Of a stretch of 64,000 bases of DNA, positions 32,650-42,387 are shown piece by piece. A program made the translations under genes and the position numbers. Origin of the DNA: an uncultured Bacilli bacterium (lineage in GTDB: Bacteria; Bacillota_I; Bacilli_A; RF39; UBA660); contig CAKOXI010000002.1 in NCBI GenBank assembly GCA_934130045.1, forward strand, positions 1-64,000. The letters run 5' to 3'. Numbering within the stretch: position 1 is the stretch's first letter; every line of letters begins with the position of its first letter. The notes beneath the pieces are model-generated. The model was not told the origin of the DNA. It was given only the letters and a program-made list of their open reading frames with translations, and searched no databases.

Positions 32650-34378
32650 AAAAAATAAGGAATTATATTTTGATGGTTTTAGTAAAATATTAAAATCGTT
32701 AAAAGATGGTCTTAATTTAAATAGTGTTAATTTGGATGACTTTATAACTGGTATAAATGAATATAGCAATATAAATTTGCAAGATATAATAACTTATATG
32801 TTATATTGTTTTGAATTAATCGAATTAACTGGTAAATGGAAATTGAAAAAATTAATAAAATACGAACATTTTATTAATAATATGGAAAATATTTATAATG
32901 AAATTTTTTGTAATCAAGAGTCAACATTTAATAATAAGGTTATTGCTGCTACCAGTTTTGGAAATATAATTGCGAAAACAATTAATTATAATGTTGAATT
33001 AGAAATAGAAAAAGTATTAGATAATTTCATTAATTGTATAGATAAGAAAAATATTTATTTAAAGAATAACGAACTTACTTTACTTAGAGGAAATTTATAT
33101 TGTCAAATTTTTTATGTGTTAAATGATAATAAAGATGTAAATGATACTATGAAAGATTATTTGGAAAAGTTAACTAAAATATTTGATCATCAAAAATATA
33201 TTAATAATGCCAATAAATTTTATAGTGAATTGTTAAATCATGAAGGTATAACATTTGATAGCTTAAATAATTTATTATTATACAATGCATATAATAGAAT
33301 AGATATAGATAAAATAACAACTAAAAAAATATTAAAGATTTTATTGAATAATTATAAAGATAGTTTTTTTGATAAGGAAATTTTTATATATTTAATAAAG
33401 AATATAATAAATACTTTATTAGAAGAAAAAAATATTCAAGCTAATACAGAAATATTATTTGATGATGTAGATAATACTGATAATTATATTTATTTAAATT
33501 ATAATAAAATTGATTATAATTTAAGTAATAATTTGAATTTTATAAAAAAATTATTTTATGATATTAATATGATGGATTATAGAATAAATAAAGAAAAATA
33601 TCAGTATTTTAATTTATTAGAAATAAAAGATAATTATATAAAAAATAAATTAGATTCTAATGATACTGTTATTAATTTTGAAAACACAATTAAGTTTATA
33701 AGTATAGAAGAATTTAATAAATTTATAAAAGAAATTGATGAATTAACATATAAAAATATGATTAATATTACTTTAGAAAATGTAAAAAAATTGTATGATA
33801 CTTTAACAAATAAAGAATATGAAGATATTAAAGTTACTAATACAGAATTATTTAATGCATGTTATAATTCATTAGAAATAAAAGCTTTATTAGATGAATC
33901 TGAATTGCTTAAAATAGAATACAATGATTTAGGAGTTTATAAAAATATAAAAGATTTATTAATGGAAAAATATGATAATCAAAATGGTGAAAATAAATTA
34001 AATAATAATTTATATAAAGATATTATTAATTCACGTGATACAAGTATTTCTAGTTTATTAAATGATTATTATTCACTTTTATTAATTGATACAACTGATA
34101 CTGGTGTTATAAAAGAAAAAGAAAATATACTAAAAAGTATATTGCCAGATTTATTAAAAGAAAAAATATTATTTTGTGGTAATATTCCAACACAAAAATT
34201 TGATGAAATCTATAATGAATATATAAATCCATGTATAAAAAAAATATCACAGAATAGGGTTAATAATAAAGAATTTGCTGATACTAAGGAGTTTTTGAAT
34301 TATGAAAAAAGTAATTCAGATAATTATTTTGGTATTTGTAAATTGCAAGAGATATTGGAACAATATAAAGAAAACTAA
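32642..34378 (+). CDS. Unknown large helical cytosolic protein, 578 aa
   Basis: No family recognised. Soluble throughout, no signal or membrane span, rich in Asn/Asp/Lys/Ile, mostly helical in pattern. ATG 32642 is preferred; GTG 32633 and ATG 32636 are in frame but too close to the AAAGAAAG site. It is coupled to the 57-aa ORF by an 8-nt overlap and followed by the promoter of frr 3 nt after its stop. The absence of any enzymatic motif and the size suggest a structural or scaffold protein; that is a guess. Confidence 0.65.
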   Translation: MNEKNKELYFDGFSKILKSLKDGLNLNSVNLDDFITGINEYSNINLQDIITYMLYCFELIELTGKWKLKKLIKYEHFINNMENIYNEIFCNQESTFNNKVIAATSFGNIIAKTINYNVELEIEKVLDNFINCIDKKNIYLKNNELTLLRGNLYCQIFYVLNDNKDVNDTMKDYLEKLTKIFDHQKYINNANKFYSELLNHEGITFDSLNNLLLYNAYNRIDIDKITTKKILKILLNNYKDSFFDKEIFIYLIKNIINTLLEEKNIQANTEILFDDVDNTDNYIYLNYNKIDYNLSNNLNFIKKLFYDINMMDYRINKEKYQYFNLLEIKDNYIKNKLDSNDTVINFENTIKFISIEEFNKFIKEIDELTYKNMINITLENVKKLYDTLTNKEYEDIKVTNTELFNACYNSLEIKALLDESELLKIEYNDLGVYKNIKDLLMEKYDNQNGENKLNNNLYKDIINSRDTSISSLLNDYYSLLLIDTTDTGVIKEKENILKSILPDLLKEKILFCGNIPTQKFDEIYNEYINPCIKKISQNRVNNKEFADTKEFLNYEKSNSDNYFGICKLQEILEQYKEN

Positions 34379-34380
34379 TA

Positions 34381-34409
34381 TTGACTATAAAAAAAATAAT
34401 AAGTATAAT
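34381..34409 (+). promoter_or_regulatory. SigA promoter of frr
   Basis: -35 TTGACT (34381-34386), 17-nt spacer, -10 TATAAT (34404-34409), about 25 nt before ATG. Confidence 0.85.
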
Positions 34410-34433
34410 GTAATAAATTGAAAGGAAGATAAA

Positions 34434-34976
34434 ATGGAAAATATTTTGACAGAAACAGAATTAAAAATGGAATCAATAATTGAAAATATGGAAAAGAGAT
34501 TTACAAATATAAGAGCTGGTAGAGCCAATCCTGCTATATTAGATGTTGTTAATGTTTCATATTATGGAGTGGATACACCACTTAAACAATTAGCAAACAT
34601 TTCAGTACCAGAAGCACGTCAATTAATGATAAAACCATTTGATAAATCTTGTTTAGGAGCAATAGAAAAAGGAATATATGAAGCAAATATTGGACTTACT
34701 CCAAATAATAATGGTGAGGTTATAATTTTAAATATTCCAGCCTTGACAGAGGATACAAGAAGGGAATATGTAAAACAAGCTAAAAATATCGCTGAAGATG
34801 CAAGAATTGGACTTAGAAATGCAAGACAAGACGCTAATAACGAAATAAAAAAATTAGAAATAAGTGAAGATGATAAGAAGAATGGTAATGAAAATGTTCA
34901 AGAATTAATAAATAAATATAATAAAATAGTTGATGAAAAGTTTAAGATAAAAGAAAATGAATTAATGACTGTATAG
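34434..34976 (+). CDS. frr: Ribosome recycling factor
   Basis: 180 aa, near the usual 185. Splits the post-termination ribosome with EF-G. Typical regions are NIRAGRANPAILD, YYGVDTPLKQLANISVPEAR, PFDKS, LNIPALTEDTRREYVKQAKNIAEDARIGLRNARQD and the C-terminal LINKYNKIVDEKFKIKENELM. Here it is alone, not beside tsf/pyrH. ATG follows AAAGGAAG. Confidence 0.97.
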   Translation: MENILTETELKMESIIENMEKRFTNIRAGRANPAILDVVNVSYYGVDTPLKQLANISVPEARQLMIKPFDKSCLGAIEKGIYEANIGLTPNNNGEVIILNIPALTEDTRREYVKQAKNIAEDARIGLRNARQDANNEIKKLEISEDDKKNGNENVQELINKYNKIVDEKFKIKENELMTV

Positions 34977-35001
34977 AAATGTCTTTTGACATTTTTATTT
35001 T
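34977..35001 (+). terminator. Terminator of frr
   Basis: Stem AAATGTC (34977-34983) / GACATTT (34988-34994), TTTT loop, T-rich tail. Confidence 0.85.
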
Positions 35002-35136
35002 TTTACTATTGAATAAAGTTTAAAAAAATGATAGTATTATTATAGAATAATTATAGAATAGGAGTAATGATTTGTAATATAATTGTTATTGAATATTTAT
35101 AATAATTTTTATAAAAAAATAGAAAAGAGGAAAAAT

Positions 35137-35523
35137 ATGAAAAAAATAATGATATTAAGTTTATCTATGTTATTCTTATTGGTAGGTTGTGGAAAAAAGG
35201 AAGAAATTAAAGAACCAAATAAAGATATTGAAACAAATGAAAATGAAATTAGTGATAAAGTATTAGATGATTTTAGTTTTACAAATACTAGTATTGTAAA
35301 AGAAAATGGAGTAAGTACAATAACAACCCAAGTTACAAATAATAGTGGTGAAGATAAAAATATAGAACAGTTTAAAATTATAATAAAAAATAAAGATGGA
35401 GAAGTAGTAAAACAAACAATAGGTTATATAGGTGGAGTCATAAAATCAAAAGAAACAAAAACAATAATTACAAGTATTGCTTTAGATTTATCGGATGTTT
35501 ATGATATAGAATATAGTTATTAA
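35137..35523 (+). CDS. Small lipoprotein with an FxLYD-like beta domain
   Basis: 128 aa. Lipobox LLVGC (Cys 17) after a short signal peptide MKKIMILSLSMLFLLVG. The mature part after an acidic linker is a single Ig-like/FxLYD-type domain (FTNTSIVKENGVSTITTQVTNNSG and FKIIIKNKDGEVV) found in surface lipoproteins. ATG 35137 follows AGAGGAAAAAT; an upstream in-frame ATG at 35083 would give a poor signal. Role unknown. Confidence 0.75.
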   Translation: MKKIMILSLSMLFLLVGCGKKEEIKEPNKDIETNENEISDKVLDDFSFTNTSIVKENGVSTITTQVTNNSGEDKNIEQFKIIIKNKDGEVVKQTIGYIGGVIKSKETKTIITSIALDLSDVYDIEYSY

Positions 35524-35547
35524 AAAGTTCGTATTGAACTTTTTTTA
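35522..35547 (+). terminator. Terminator after the lipoprotein gene
   Basis: Stem AAAAAGTTC (35522-35530) / GAACTTTTT (35536-35544), loop GTATT, T tail. Confidence 0.88.
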
Positions 35548-35585
35548 GATATTTTAATTTTTTAAATAAATTTATAGTAAAAATA

Positions 35586-35594
35586 TGATACAAT
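35586..35594 (+). promoter_or_regulatory. Extended -10 promoter of the AI-2E family gene
   Basis: TGATACAAT (hexamer 35589-35594) about 15 nt before ATG 35610. Confidence 0.5.
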
Positions 35595-35609
35595 GATAGG
35601 GGTGTTTAT

Positions 35610-36755
35610 ATGTTTAATAAAAAAATTAATGAAAATAAAGATATTGATATAAAAAAATTAAATGATGTAATTGGCATGACTAAAAAAATATTAAGTATTG
35701 CCTATGTTTTTATAATAATTGTTGGTATTTATGCTGCAACACTTATTTTTAAAGAATGGAAAGTTGGAGAATTTATATTAAATCTTTTAAAAATAGTTTC
35801 ACCACTTTTTATTGGAATAGTAATTGCTTGGTTATTTGAACCTGTTGTTAAATTTTTAAAAAATCATAAGGTTCATAGAACATTAGCTACATCAATAGTT
35901 TATATAGCAATAATTGGTATAATGACTTTAATAATTAGTGCTCTAATACCATTATTATCAGATCAAATTAATGAAATTGTTAAAAGTATTCCAACTATTT
36001 CTAGTAAAATTCAAGAATGGATTAATGACATTTTTAGTAAAATAGGAAATATTGATGGTATTGATATCAGTAGTTTTAAAAATGAATTATTTAATAAATT
36101 AGAATTATTAGGAACTGATTTAACAAGTTCTTTACCACATTTAACAGTTAAAGTTGTATCTTCGGTATTTTCTGGTTTAGGTTCATTAATTATTGGTTTT
36201 ATAATTGGTTTTTATTTATTAATGAGTTTTGAAAATATGAGTGATGCGATAGCGGCATTAATTCCTAAAAATGCTAGAAATGATTATAGAGGATTAGCAA
36301 ATGAAGTTAATACCTCTTTAAGAAAATATGTTCAAGGAACTTTAATTTGTGCTTCATTTGTTTTCTTGCTATCAACAATTGGTTTTGCTATTGCAGGACT
36401 TAAAGCACCAGTATTATTTGGATTATTTTGTGGAGTTACTAATATAATCCCCTATATTGGACCATATTTAGGTGGTGCACCAGCTGTTTTGGTAGGATTT
36501 TCACAAGGACCAGTAGTAGGAGTTATATCGCTAATTTCTATAGTTATTGCTCAATTTTTAGAAAGTAATATTTTAAACCCTATCGTTATGAGTAAAACTA
36601 TGAAATTGCATCCAGTAACAATCATAATTGGGTTACTAATATTTGGACATTTCTGGGGAATGATTGGAATGCTTATTGCAACTCCAACTATATCTATTTT
36701 AAAATCTATAATTTTATTTATTGATGATAAGTACAATATTTTATCAATTAATTAG
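35610..36755 (+). CDS. AI-2E family transporter
   Basis: 381 aa, about seven membrane segments. Core features: SPLFIGIVIAWLFEPVVKFL near the N-terminus, a central amphipathic region QINEIVKSIPTISSKIQEW, then GFIIGFYLLMSFENM, YVQGTLICASFVFLLSTIGFAI, FCGVTNIIPYIGPYLGGAPAVLVGF and ESNILNPIVMSKTMKLHP. The family covers sugar-signal exporters and Na+/H+ antiporters, so the substrate is open. AGGGGTG before ATG. It is followed 11 nt later by the kinase-like gene, so it heads the alaS operon. Confidence 0.9.
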   Translation: MFNKKINENKDIDIKKLNDVIGMTKKILSIAYVFIIIVGIYAATLIFKEWKVGEFILNLLKIVSPLFIGIVIAWLFEPVVKFLKNHKVHRTLATSIVYIAIIGIMTLIISALIPLLSDQINEIVKSIPTISSKIQEWINDIFSKIGNIDGIDISSFKNELFNKLELLGTDLTSSLPHLTVKVVSSVFSGLGSLIIGFIIGFYLLMSFENMSDAIAALIPKNARNDYRGLANEVNTSLRKYVQGTLICASFVFLLSTIGFAIAGLKAPVLFGLFCGVTNIIPYIGPYLGGAPAVLVGFSQGPVVGVISLISIVIAQFLESNILNPIVMSKTMKLHPVTIIIGLLIFGHFWGMIGMLIATPTISILKSIILFIDDKYNILSIN

Positions 36756-36766
36756 GAGTGATATTT

Positions 36767-37324
36767 ATGAATTTTATTAAAAACGATGTTAAAATATTTA
36801 TACTTTCTGGTAAGGCTCGTGCAGGAAAAGATACAACGGCTTTATTTATTAAAGAATATTATGAGAAAATGGGTGAAAAGGTTATAACTTTACAGTACTC
36901 AACTTATCTAAAAGAATATGCTAAAAAAATAACTGGTTGGGATGGAACTGATGAAAATAAACCACGTCAATTACTTATTGATTTAGGAACTAATTTAATT
37001 AGAGGGAAAATCGACAAATATTTATTTATTAATAGAATGTTAGAAGATATAAATATTTATTCATATTTTTTTAATGTTATTATTATAAGTGATGCAAGAT
37101 TAGTAGAGGAACTAGATATTCCAAAAGAAAAATTTGAAAATGTAAAACTTATAAATATTAAAAGACCTAATTATGAAAATGGTCTTACAGAAGAACAAAA
37201 GAATTCACTAACAGAAACAGCGTTAAATAGTTATTCTAATTATGATTATGAAATTATAAATGATAAAGATATAGAATCATTGAATAAAAAAATAGTAGAA
37301 ATGATTAAGGAGATGGATCGATGA
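36767..37324 (+). CDS. Deoxynucleoside monophosphate kinase-like P-loop protein
   Basis: 185 aa. Walker A LSGKARAGKDTTA, a mid segment LQYSTYLKEYAKKITGWDG and KPRQLLIDLGTNLIR, then IIISDARLVEEL, as in phage-type dNMP kinases and related phosphomevalonate-kinase-like folds. Start is ATG 36767 with TAGGAGTG at 36753-36760; GTG 36758 lies inside that site. It overlaps alaS by 4 nt (ATGA), and a dGTPase-like gene follows alaS, which suggests control of nucleotide pools. Exact substrate uncertain. Confidence 0.7.
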   Translation: MNFIKNDVKIFILSGKARAGKDTTALFIKEYYEKMGEKVITLQYSTYLKEYAKKITGWDGTDENKPRQLLIDLGTNLIRGKIDKYLFINRMLEDINIYSYFFNVIIISDARLVEELDIPKEKFENVKLINIKRPNYENGLTEEQKNSLTETALNSYSNYDYEIINDKDIESLNKKIVEMIKEMDR

Positions 37325-40014
37325 AAAAATTAACAGGAAATGAAATCAGAAAAATATGGTGTGAATTTTGGAAATCTAAAGGACATACTATTGTTTCAAG
37401 TGCATCATTAATTCCAAATGATGATCCTACAATTTTGTGGATTAATGCCGGTGTAACACCTTTAAAAAAATACTTTGATGGTAGTGAAATTCCCGAAAAT
37501 AGAAGAATTGCTAATATACAAAAGTGTATAAGAACAAATGATATTGAAAATGTTGGATTAACATCACGTCATCAAACATTTTTTGAAATGATGGGAAATT
37601 TTTCAATTGGTGATTATTTTAAAAAAGAGGCAATTACTTGGGCATATGAATTTTTAACAGGTAGTGAATGGTTAGATATACCTAAAGAAAAACTATATAT
37701 GACAATTTATTCAGAAGATAGGGTTGCTTATAATACATGGAGAGAGTTAGGAGTTGAAAAGGAACATATTATTCTTTTATCTACTAATTTTTGGGAGATA
37801 GGTCCAGGTCCTAGTGGACCAGATAGTGAAATATTCTTTGATAGAGGAGAAGAATATGATGAAGAAAAAATTGGAATTAGATTATTAAAAGAAGAAATTG
37901 AAAATGATAGATATGTTGAAATTTGGAACAATGTATTTAGTCAATATAATGCTACTCCTGGTTTAGATAGAAGTAATTATCCAGAACTACCTCATAAGAA
38001 TATAGATACAGGTATGGGGTTAGAGAGAATGGCTTCTATTTTACAAGAAGTTCCAACTAATTTTGATACAGATTTATTTATGCCAATAATAAATAAAATT
38101 TCTAGTATTTGTGGAATTAAATATGAAGGACAAAAAGAATTTAAAATTATTGCTGATCATGTAAGAACTGTTACATTTGCTCTTGCAGATGGTGCAAATT
38201 TTGGAAATAATGGTCGAGATTATATATTAAGAAGATTATTAAGAAGAGCAATTAGATATGGTAAAAAGTTAGGAATCAATAGGATATTCACAAGTGAATT
38301 AATACCAGTAATCATTGAAATAATGAAAGATGCTTATCCATATTTAAATTCAAAATTAGATATGATAGTAAAAAAGATTAATACAGAAGAAGAATTATTT
38401 AATCATACACTTGCTAATGGTGAAAAAAAATTAAATGAATTATTTTCAAGTAATAATAAAATAATAAGTGGAATAGATGCCTTTAAGTTATATGATACAT
38501 ATGGATTTCCTTTTGAATTAACTGAAGAATATGCTAAAGAAAATGGTTTTTCTGTTTCAAGAGAAGAATTTGATAAATGTATGAAAGAACAAAAAGAAAT
38601 GGCACGTAATGCAAGAGAAAATTATAGTAGTATGAATTTACAAAATGAGGCTTTACTTGATTTTAATGCTGAAAGCATTTTTGTGGGTTATGATAACCTA
38701 GACGTAGAAACTAAAATTTTAAAATTGTATGATGGTAATAATTTTGTGGATAGTATTACAGATGAAGGATATATAGTTTTAGAAAAAACTCCATTTTATG
38801 CAGAATCAGGTGGTCAAGTATCTGATAAGGGAATTATTACTGATGGAAATATAAAAATTGATGTTATAAGCAGTTTTAAAGGACCAAATAAGCAACATTT
38901 TCATCAAGTTAAATTTGTAGGTACAATTAATGTTGGTGATAATGTAACAGCATCTGTTGATAAGAATTTTAGATTAAATGTTTCAAAAAACCATTCAGCA
39001 ACTCATTTATTACAAAAATCATTACAACAAATTTTAGGTAGTGAAGTTCATCAAGCTGGATCAAAAGTTGATGATAAACGTCTTAGATTTGATTTTAAGT
39101 ATGATGGAACAATAAGTGATGAACAAATTATTAAGGTTGAACAGTTAGTTAATGACAAAATTAAGAGTGATGTTCTTACAAATATTCAAAATATGGATAT
39201 AGAAGAAGCTAAAAAAATGGGAGCTATGGCATTGTTTGGCGAAAAATATGGAAAAATAGTAAGAGTTGTAAATATCGTTGATTCAACAGAATTATGTGGT
39301 GGAACTCATGTTACAAAAAGTAGTGATATAGATTCATTTGCAATAATATCCGTTGAATCAAAAGGACAAAATGTATATAGAATTGAAGCCACTACTGGTG
39401 ATAATATTGTAAAGGAACTATTTGAACAGATTAAACCTTATAATGAAGATATGATGAAATTATTAAATAAGGCTAAAACAATAGTAGAGGAAGCTAATGA
39501 TTTAGGTATAACCTTAGAATTTAATTTTAAAATAAATAATGATAAACCTATGAAATATGCTGATATTGTATTTAATTTAAATGAATTAAATCAACTAAAA
39601 AAGGCAGTATCAGATTTAGAAAAAAATTATAATAAAGAAAAATCAAAAAAAATGTTAGAACATTTAGATGAATTTGTAGGTTTGACAAAAGTTATAAACA
39701 ATATTAATACATTAATAATAAAAGTAGAAAATTGTGAAGTATCTGTTTTAAAGGAATTTTTAGATGTACTACAAAATAAGGTAAATGGATTTGTATTTAT
39801 TGCTAATGTAAATGATTCAAGTGTTAATTATTTAGCTAAGTGCTCAAAAGAATTAATGGACAAAATAAATTGTGGAGCTATTGTTAAAGAAATATCTATT
39901 AAGTCAAATGGAAATGGTGGAGGAAGTAAAAACTTCGCATCAGGTGGTGGTAGTGATACTACTAATATTGACAATATATTAATAGATGTATCTAATATTA
40001 TTGAAAATTTATGA
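37321..40014 (+). CDS. alaS: Alanyl-tRNA synthetase
   Basis: 897 aa, full length. Class II core from the N-terminus: RHQTFFEMMGNFSIGDYFKKEA, EIGPGPSGPDSEIFFDRG, GMGLERM; then HVRTVTFALADGANFGNNGRDYILRRLLRRA. The editing domain has NHSATHLLQKSLQ with HQAGSKV and LCGGTHV as the zinc ligands, and the C-Ala domain ends with GGGSKNFASGGG. Tight overlaps both sides place it in the AI-2E / kinase / alaS / dGTPase run. No T-box is seen. Confidence 0.98.
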   Translation: MKKLTGNEIRKIWCEFWKSKGHTIVSSASLIPNDDPTILWINAGVTPLKKYFDGSEIPENRRIANIQKCIRTNDIENVGLTSRHQTFFEMMGNFSIGDYFKKEAITWAYEFLTGSEWLDIPKEKLYMTIYSEDRVAYNTWRELGVEKEHIILLSTNFWEIGPGPSGPDSEIFFDRGEEYDEEKIGIRLLKEEIENDRYVEIWNNVFSQYNATPGLDRSNYPELPHKNIDTGMGLERMASILQEVPTNFDTDLFMPIINKISSICGIKYEGQKEFKIIADHVRTVTFALADGANFGNNGRDYILRRLLRRAIRYGKKLGINRIFTSELIPVIIEIMKDAYPYLNSKLDMIVKKINTEEELFNHTLANGEKKLNELFSSNNKIISGIDAFKLYDTYGFPFELTEEYAKENGFSVSREEFDKCMKEQKEMARNARENYSSMNLQNEALLDFNAESIFVGYDNLDVETKILKLYDGNNFVDSITDEGYIVLEKTPFYAESGGQVSDKGIITDGNIKIDVISSFKGPNKQHFHQVKFVGTINVGDNVTASVDKNFRLNVSKNHSATHLLQKSLQQILGSEVHQAGSKVDDKRLRFDFKYDGTISDEQIIKVEQLVNDKIKSDVLTNIQNMDIEEAKKMGAMALFGEKYGKIVRVVNIVDSTELCGGTHVTKSSDIDSFAIISVESKGQNVYRIEATTGDNIVKELFEQIKPYNEDMMKLLNKAKTIVEEANDLGITLEFNFKINNDKPMKYADIVFNLNELNQLKKAVSDLEKNYNKEKSKKMLEHLDEFVGLTKVINNINTLIIKVENCEVSVLKEFLDVLQNKVNGFVFIANVNDSSVNYLAKCSKELMDKINCGAIVKEISIKSNGNGGGSKNFASGGGSDTTNIDNILIDVSNIIENL

Positions 40015-41132
40015 TTGATAAAATAAGAGAAAATATGGTAAAGGGTGAAAAAAATTTTTCACCTTATGCCACTAAAAGCAGTGAAGCAATAAAAATTAAC
40101 TCGGAAAAGTCAGATATTAGACCGGCTTTCTTTAGAGACACAGATAAAATAATTCATACAGATTCTTATACAAGATATGCAAACAAAACACAAGTTTTTA
40201 GTAATATAGAAAATGATCATATAAGTAGAAGATTTATTCATGTTCAATTAGTTAGTAAAATTGCTAGGACTATAGGAAGGGCACTTTCTTTAAATGAAGA
40301 TTTAATAGAGGCTATTTCTTTAAGTCATGATTTAGGTCATGTACCATTTGGTCATGTTGGTGAAAAAATTTTAAATGATATAAGTTTAAAACATGGAGAA
40401 GGTTATTTTTTGCACAATGTTCAGAGTGTAAGAGATTTAATGGTTCTAGAAAATAACGGTCTAGGATTAAATATAAGTATTCAAGTTTTAGATGGCATAT
40501 TATGTCATAATGGTGAATTTGTATCAAGTAAATATTTAAGAAAAGATAAAACAGTAGAAGATTTTTTTTCTGATTATAATAATTGTTATAAAGAAGCTGG
40601 TTATGATAAAAAATTAGTCCCTATGACTTTAGAAGGGTGTGTAGTTAGAATTTCTGATGTTATTGCTTATATTGGAAGGGATATAGATGATGCCTGTAAA
40701 TTAGGAATTATTGAAAAAAATTCTATACCACTTGATATTATTCAAGTTTTAGGTTCAACTAATAAAGAAATAATTAACACTATAGTTTTAGATATAATAA
40801 ATAATAGTATTGATAAAAATTATATAAAGATGTCTGATAATATATATTTAGCTTTAGAAAAATTAAAGAGTTTTAATTATAATAATATATATAATAAAGC
40901 AAATACTAAAGAACAAGTAGAAGAATATAAAAATATGTTTAGTTTAGTATTTGATAAATGTTTAGAATCATTAAATAAACATAGTTTTAATGATTTGATA
41001 TATGTAGATTTTTTAAATAATATGGAAGAAAAGTACATAAATAATAATTCAAATGAAAGAATAGTAATTGATTATATTGCTGGAATGACGGATGATTATT
41101 TTATTAAAGTATATAAACAATTAAAAAAATAA
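40011..41132 (+). CDS. HD-domain dNTP triphosphohydrolase (dGTPase-like)
   Basis: 373 aa. HD superfamily with the metal ligands HISRRFIHVQLVSKIARTIGRAL (His), LSHDLGHVPFGHVGEKIL (HD), and GILCHNGEF (His), then RISDVIAYIGRDIDDA (Asp). This is the layout of deoxyguanosine triphosphate triphosphohydrolases and related dNTPases that limit dNTP pools. ATG overlaps the alaS stop by 4 nt. Its presence with a dNMP kinase-like gene supports a nucleotide role. Confidence 0.88.
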   Translation: MIDKIRENMVKGEKNFSPYATKSSEAIKINSEKSDIRPAFFRDTDKIIHTDSYTRYANKTQVFSNIENDHISRRFIHVQLVSKIARTIGRALSLNEDLIEAISLSHDLGHVPFGHVGEKILNDISLKHGEGYFLHNVQSVRDLMVLENNGLGLNISIQVLDGILCHNGEFVSSKYLRKDKTVEDFFSDYNNCYKEAGYDKKLVPMTLEGCVVRISDVIAYIGRDIDDACKLGIIEKNSIPLDIIQVLGSTNKEIINTIVLDIINNSIDKNYIKMSDNIYLALEKLKSFNYNNIYNKANTKEQVEEYKNMFSLVFDKCLESLNKHSFNDLIYVDFLNNMEEKYINNNSNERIVIDYIAGMTDDYFIKVYKQLKK

Positions 41133-41155
41133 TTTACATAAGCAAATTATTTTAA
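41127..41155. terminator. Hairpin between convergent dGTPase-like and CmpB-like genes
   Basis: AAATAATTT (41128-41135 area) pairs with AAATTATTT (about 41144-41152), flanked by A's and T's, able to act on both strands. A-T only stem, so weak. Confidence 0.5.
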
Positions 41156-41656
41156 ATTAAGTTTTACTATAATAGTAATAATAAAATCAATTAGAATGAT
41201 TGTGTCTAAAATAATACCAATAAAATTTGGTATTTTTTTTATAATTTTATCAAATATTGGTTTAATAATATATATTAGTGGTATAGCTGCTAATCCCCAT
41301 AAAATCGACATACTTAAACATACATATTTCCCTAAATGATATTTATGACCACTATAATCCCACCAAGTTACATTAAATAGTTTTTCAACCAATAATCCTC
41401 CAATCAATTCTATAAGACTTAAAAATATAAAACAATATATAAAAATTAGTATAGTTTTCAAAAATTTGTTGCATTTATATTTTTTAAAAACAAAATTTGA
41501 AATTAATATTATTATAATTACTCCAAATCCATACAAAGGTGTCCATGGTCCATATAAAATACCACTTTCTCCTGACCACGAAAAAATATTATAACAAATA
41601 GTTTCTAATATGTATCCGATTATTGAATATATCCAAAAGCAATTTAAATAATACAT
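41147..41656 (-). CDS. CmpB-like membrane protein (putative ABC-transporter type IV family)
   Basis: 169 aa with about five membrane segments. IYSIIGYILETICY and SGILYGPWTPLYGFG, then WWDYSG and the late CLSMSILWGLAAIPLIY are typical of the PF06541 family, annotated as an ABC permease though it has no clear transporter evidence. ATG 41656 is chosen because GGTGATT lies at 41666-41660; the further in-frame ATG 41668 overlaps that site. Minus strand, 48 nt downstream of clpP. Confidence 0.8.
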   Translation of the reverse strand: MYYLNCFWIYSIIGYILETICYNIFSWSGESGILYGPWTPLYGFGVIIIILISNFVFKKYKCNKFLKTILIFIYCFIFLSLIELIGGLLVEKLFNVTWWDYSGHKYHLGKYVCLSMSILWGLAAIPLIYIIKPIFDKIIKKIPNFIGIILDTIILIDFIITIIVKLNLK

Positions 41657-41704
41657 AGTAATCACCATTTGTAGTATGAAAAAATTATAATAAATTATAC
41701 ATTA

Positions 41705-42274
41705 TTATAATACTTTATCTATTAATCCATAATTTAGTGCTTCATTAGCTGACAAGAAATAATCTCTTTCTGTATCATTTTCAATTGTTTTTAAATCTTT
41801 ACCAGTATTATTAGCTAACATTTTATTTAGTTTTTCACGCATTTTTAAAATTCTTTCAGCTGCAATTTTAATTTCAGTAGCTTGACCTTGTGCTCCTCCA
41901 AGTGGTTGATGAATCATAACCTCACTATTAGGTAGAGCAAATCTTTTTCCTTTTTCCCCACTAGAAAGTAAGAAGGCAGCCATAGAAGCAGCAATACCAA
42001 CACATATTGTAGATACATTACTTTTAACAAAATTCATTGTATCGTATATTGCATAACCAGCAGTTACACTTCCACCTGGAGAATTAATATAAATGCTTAT
42101 ATCATTATGATTTAGTGAATCAAGATATAAAAGCTCACTTATAACTGTATTACAATTAACATCATCAATCTCACCATTAAGCATAATTATTCTATCCTTT
42201 AATAATCTTGAATAAATATCATAAGCTCTTTCGCCATTATTGCATTTTTCTATTACTGTAGGAATTAATCCCAT
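41705..42274 (-). CDS. clpP: ATP-dependent Clp protease proteolytic subunit
   Basis: 189 aa, slightly short of 195. Serine protease barrel partnered by ClpX/ClpC. Catalytic Ser97 in [14 protein letters not shown], His122 in VMIHQPLGG, and Asp later (DTERDYF region). Oxyanion [13 protein letters not shown] precedes. AGAGGTGAT site in front of ATG. Spacing to the CmpB-like gene is short, so one transcript is possible. No CtsR operator is recognised. Confidence 0.97.
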   Translation of the reverse strand: MGLIPTVIEKCNNGERAYDIYSRLLKDRIIMLNGEIDDVNCNTVISELLYLDSLNHNDISIYINSPGGSVTAGYAIYDTMNFVKSNVSTICVGIAASMAAFLLSSGEKGKRFALPNSEVMIHQPLGGAQGQATEIKIAAERILKMREKLNKMLANNTGKDLKTIENDTERDYFLSANEALNYGLIDKVL

Positions 42275-42363
42275 ATAATCACCTCTATATTTATAATAGT
42301 GTAAAGTATAATTATTTATTCAATAAATTTTGTGACAAAATACTTAATTTTTGATAAAATGAA

Positions 42364-42369
42364 TATAAT
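42364..42369 (+). promoter_or_regulatory. -10 element before the nucleoside kinase gene
   Basis: TATAAT (42364-42369), 18 nt upstream of the ATG at 42388. No convincing -35 hexamer at proper spacing. Confidence 0.4.
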
Positions 42370-42387
42370 GAGAATAGAGGGATAATT

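Noticed and set aside
37728..37931. Minus-strand frames inside alaS and other core genes
   Set aside because: Antisense shadows of well-identified genes, low-complexity Ser/Ile/Leu composition and no start signals.
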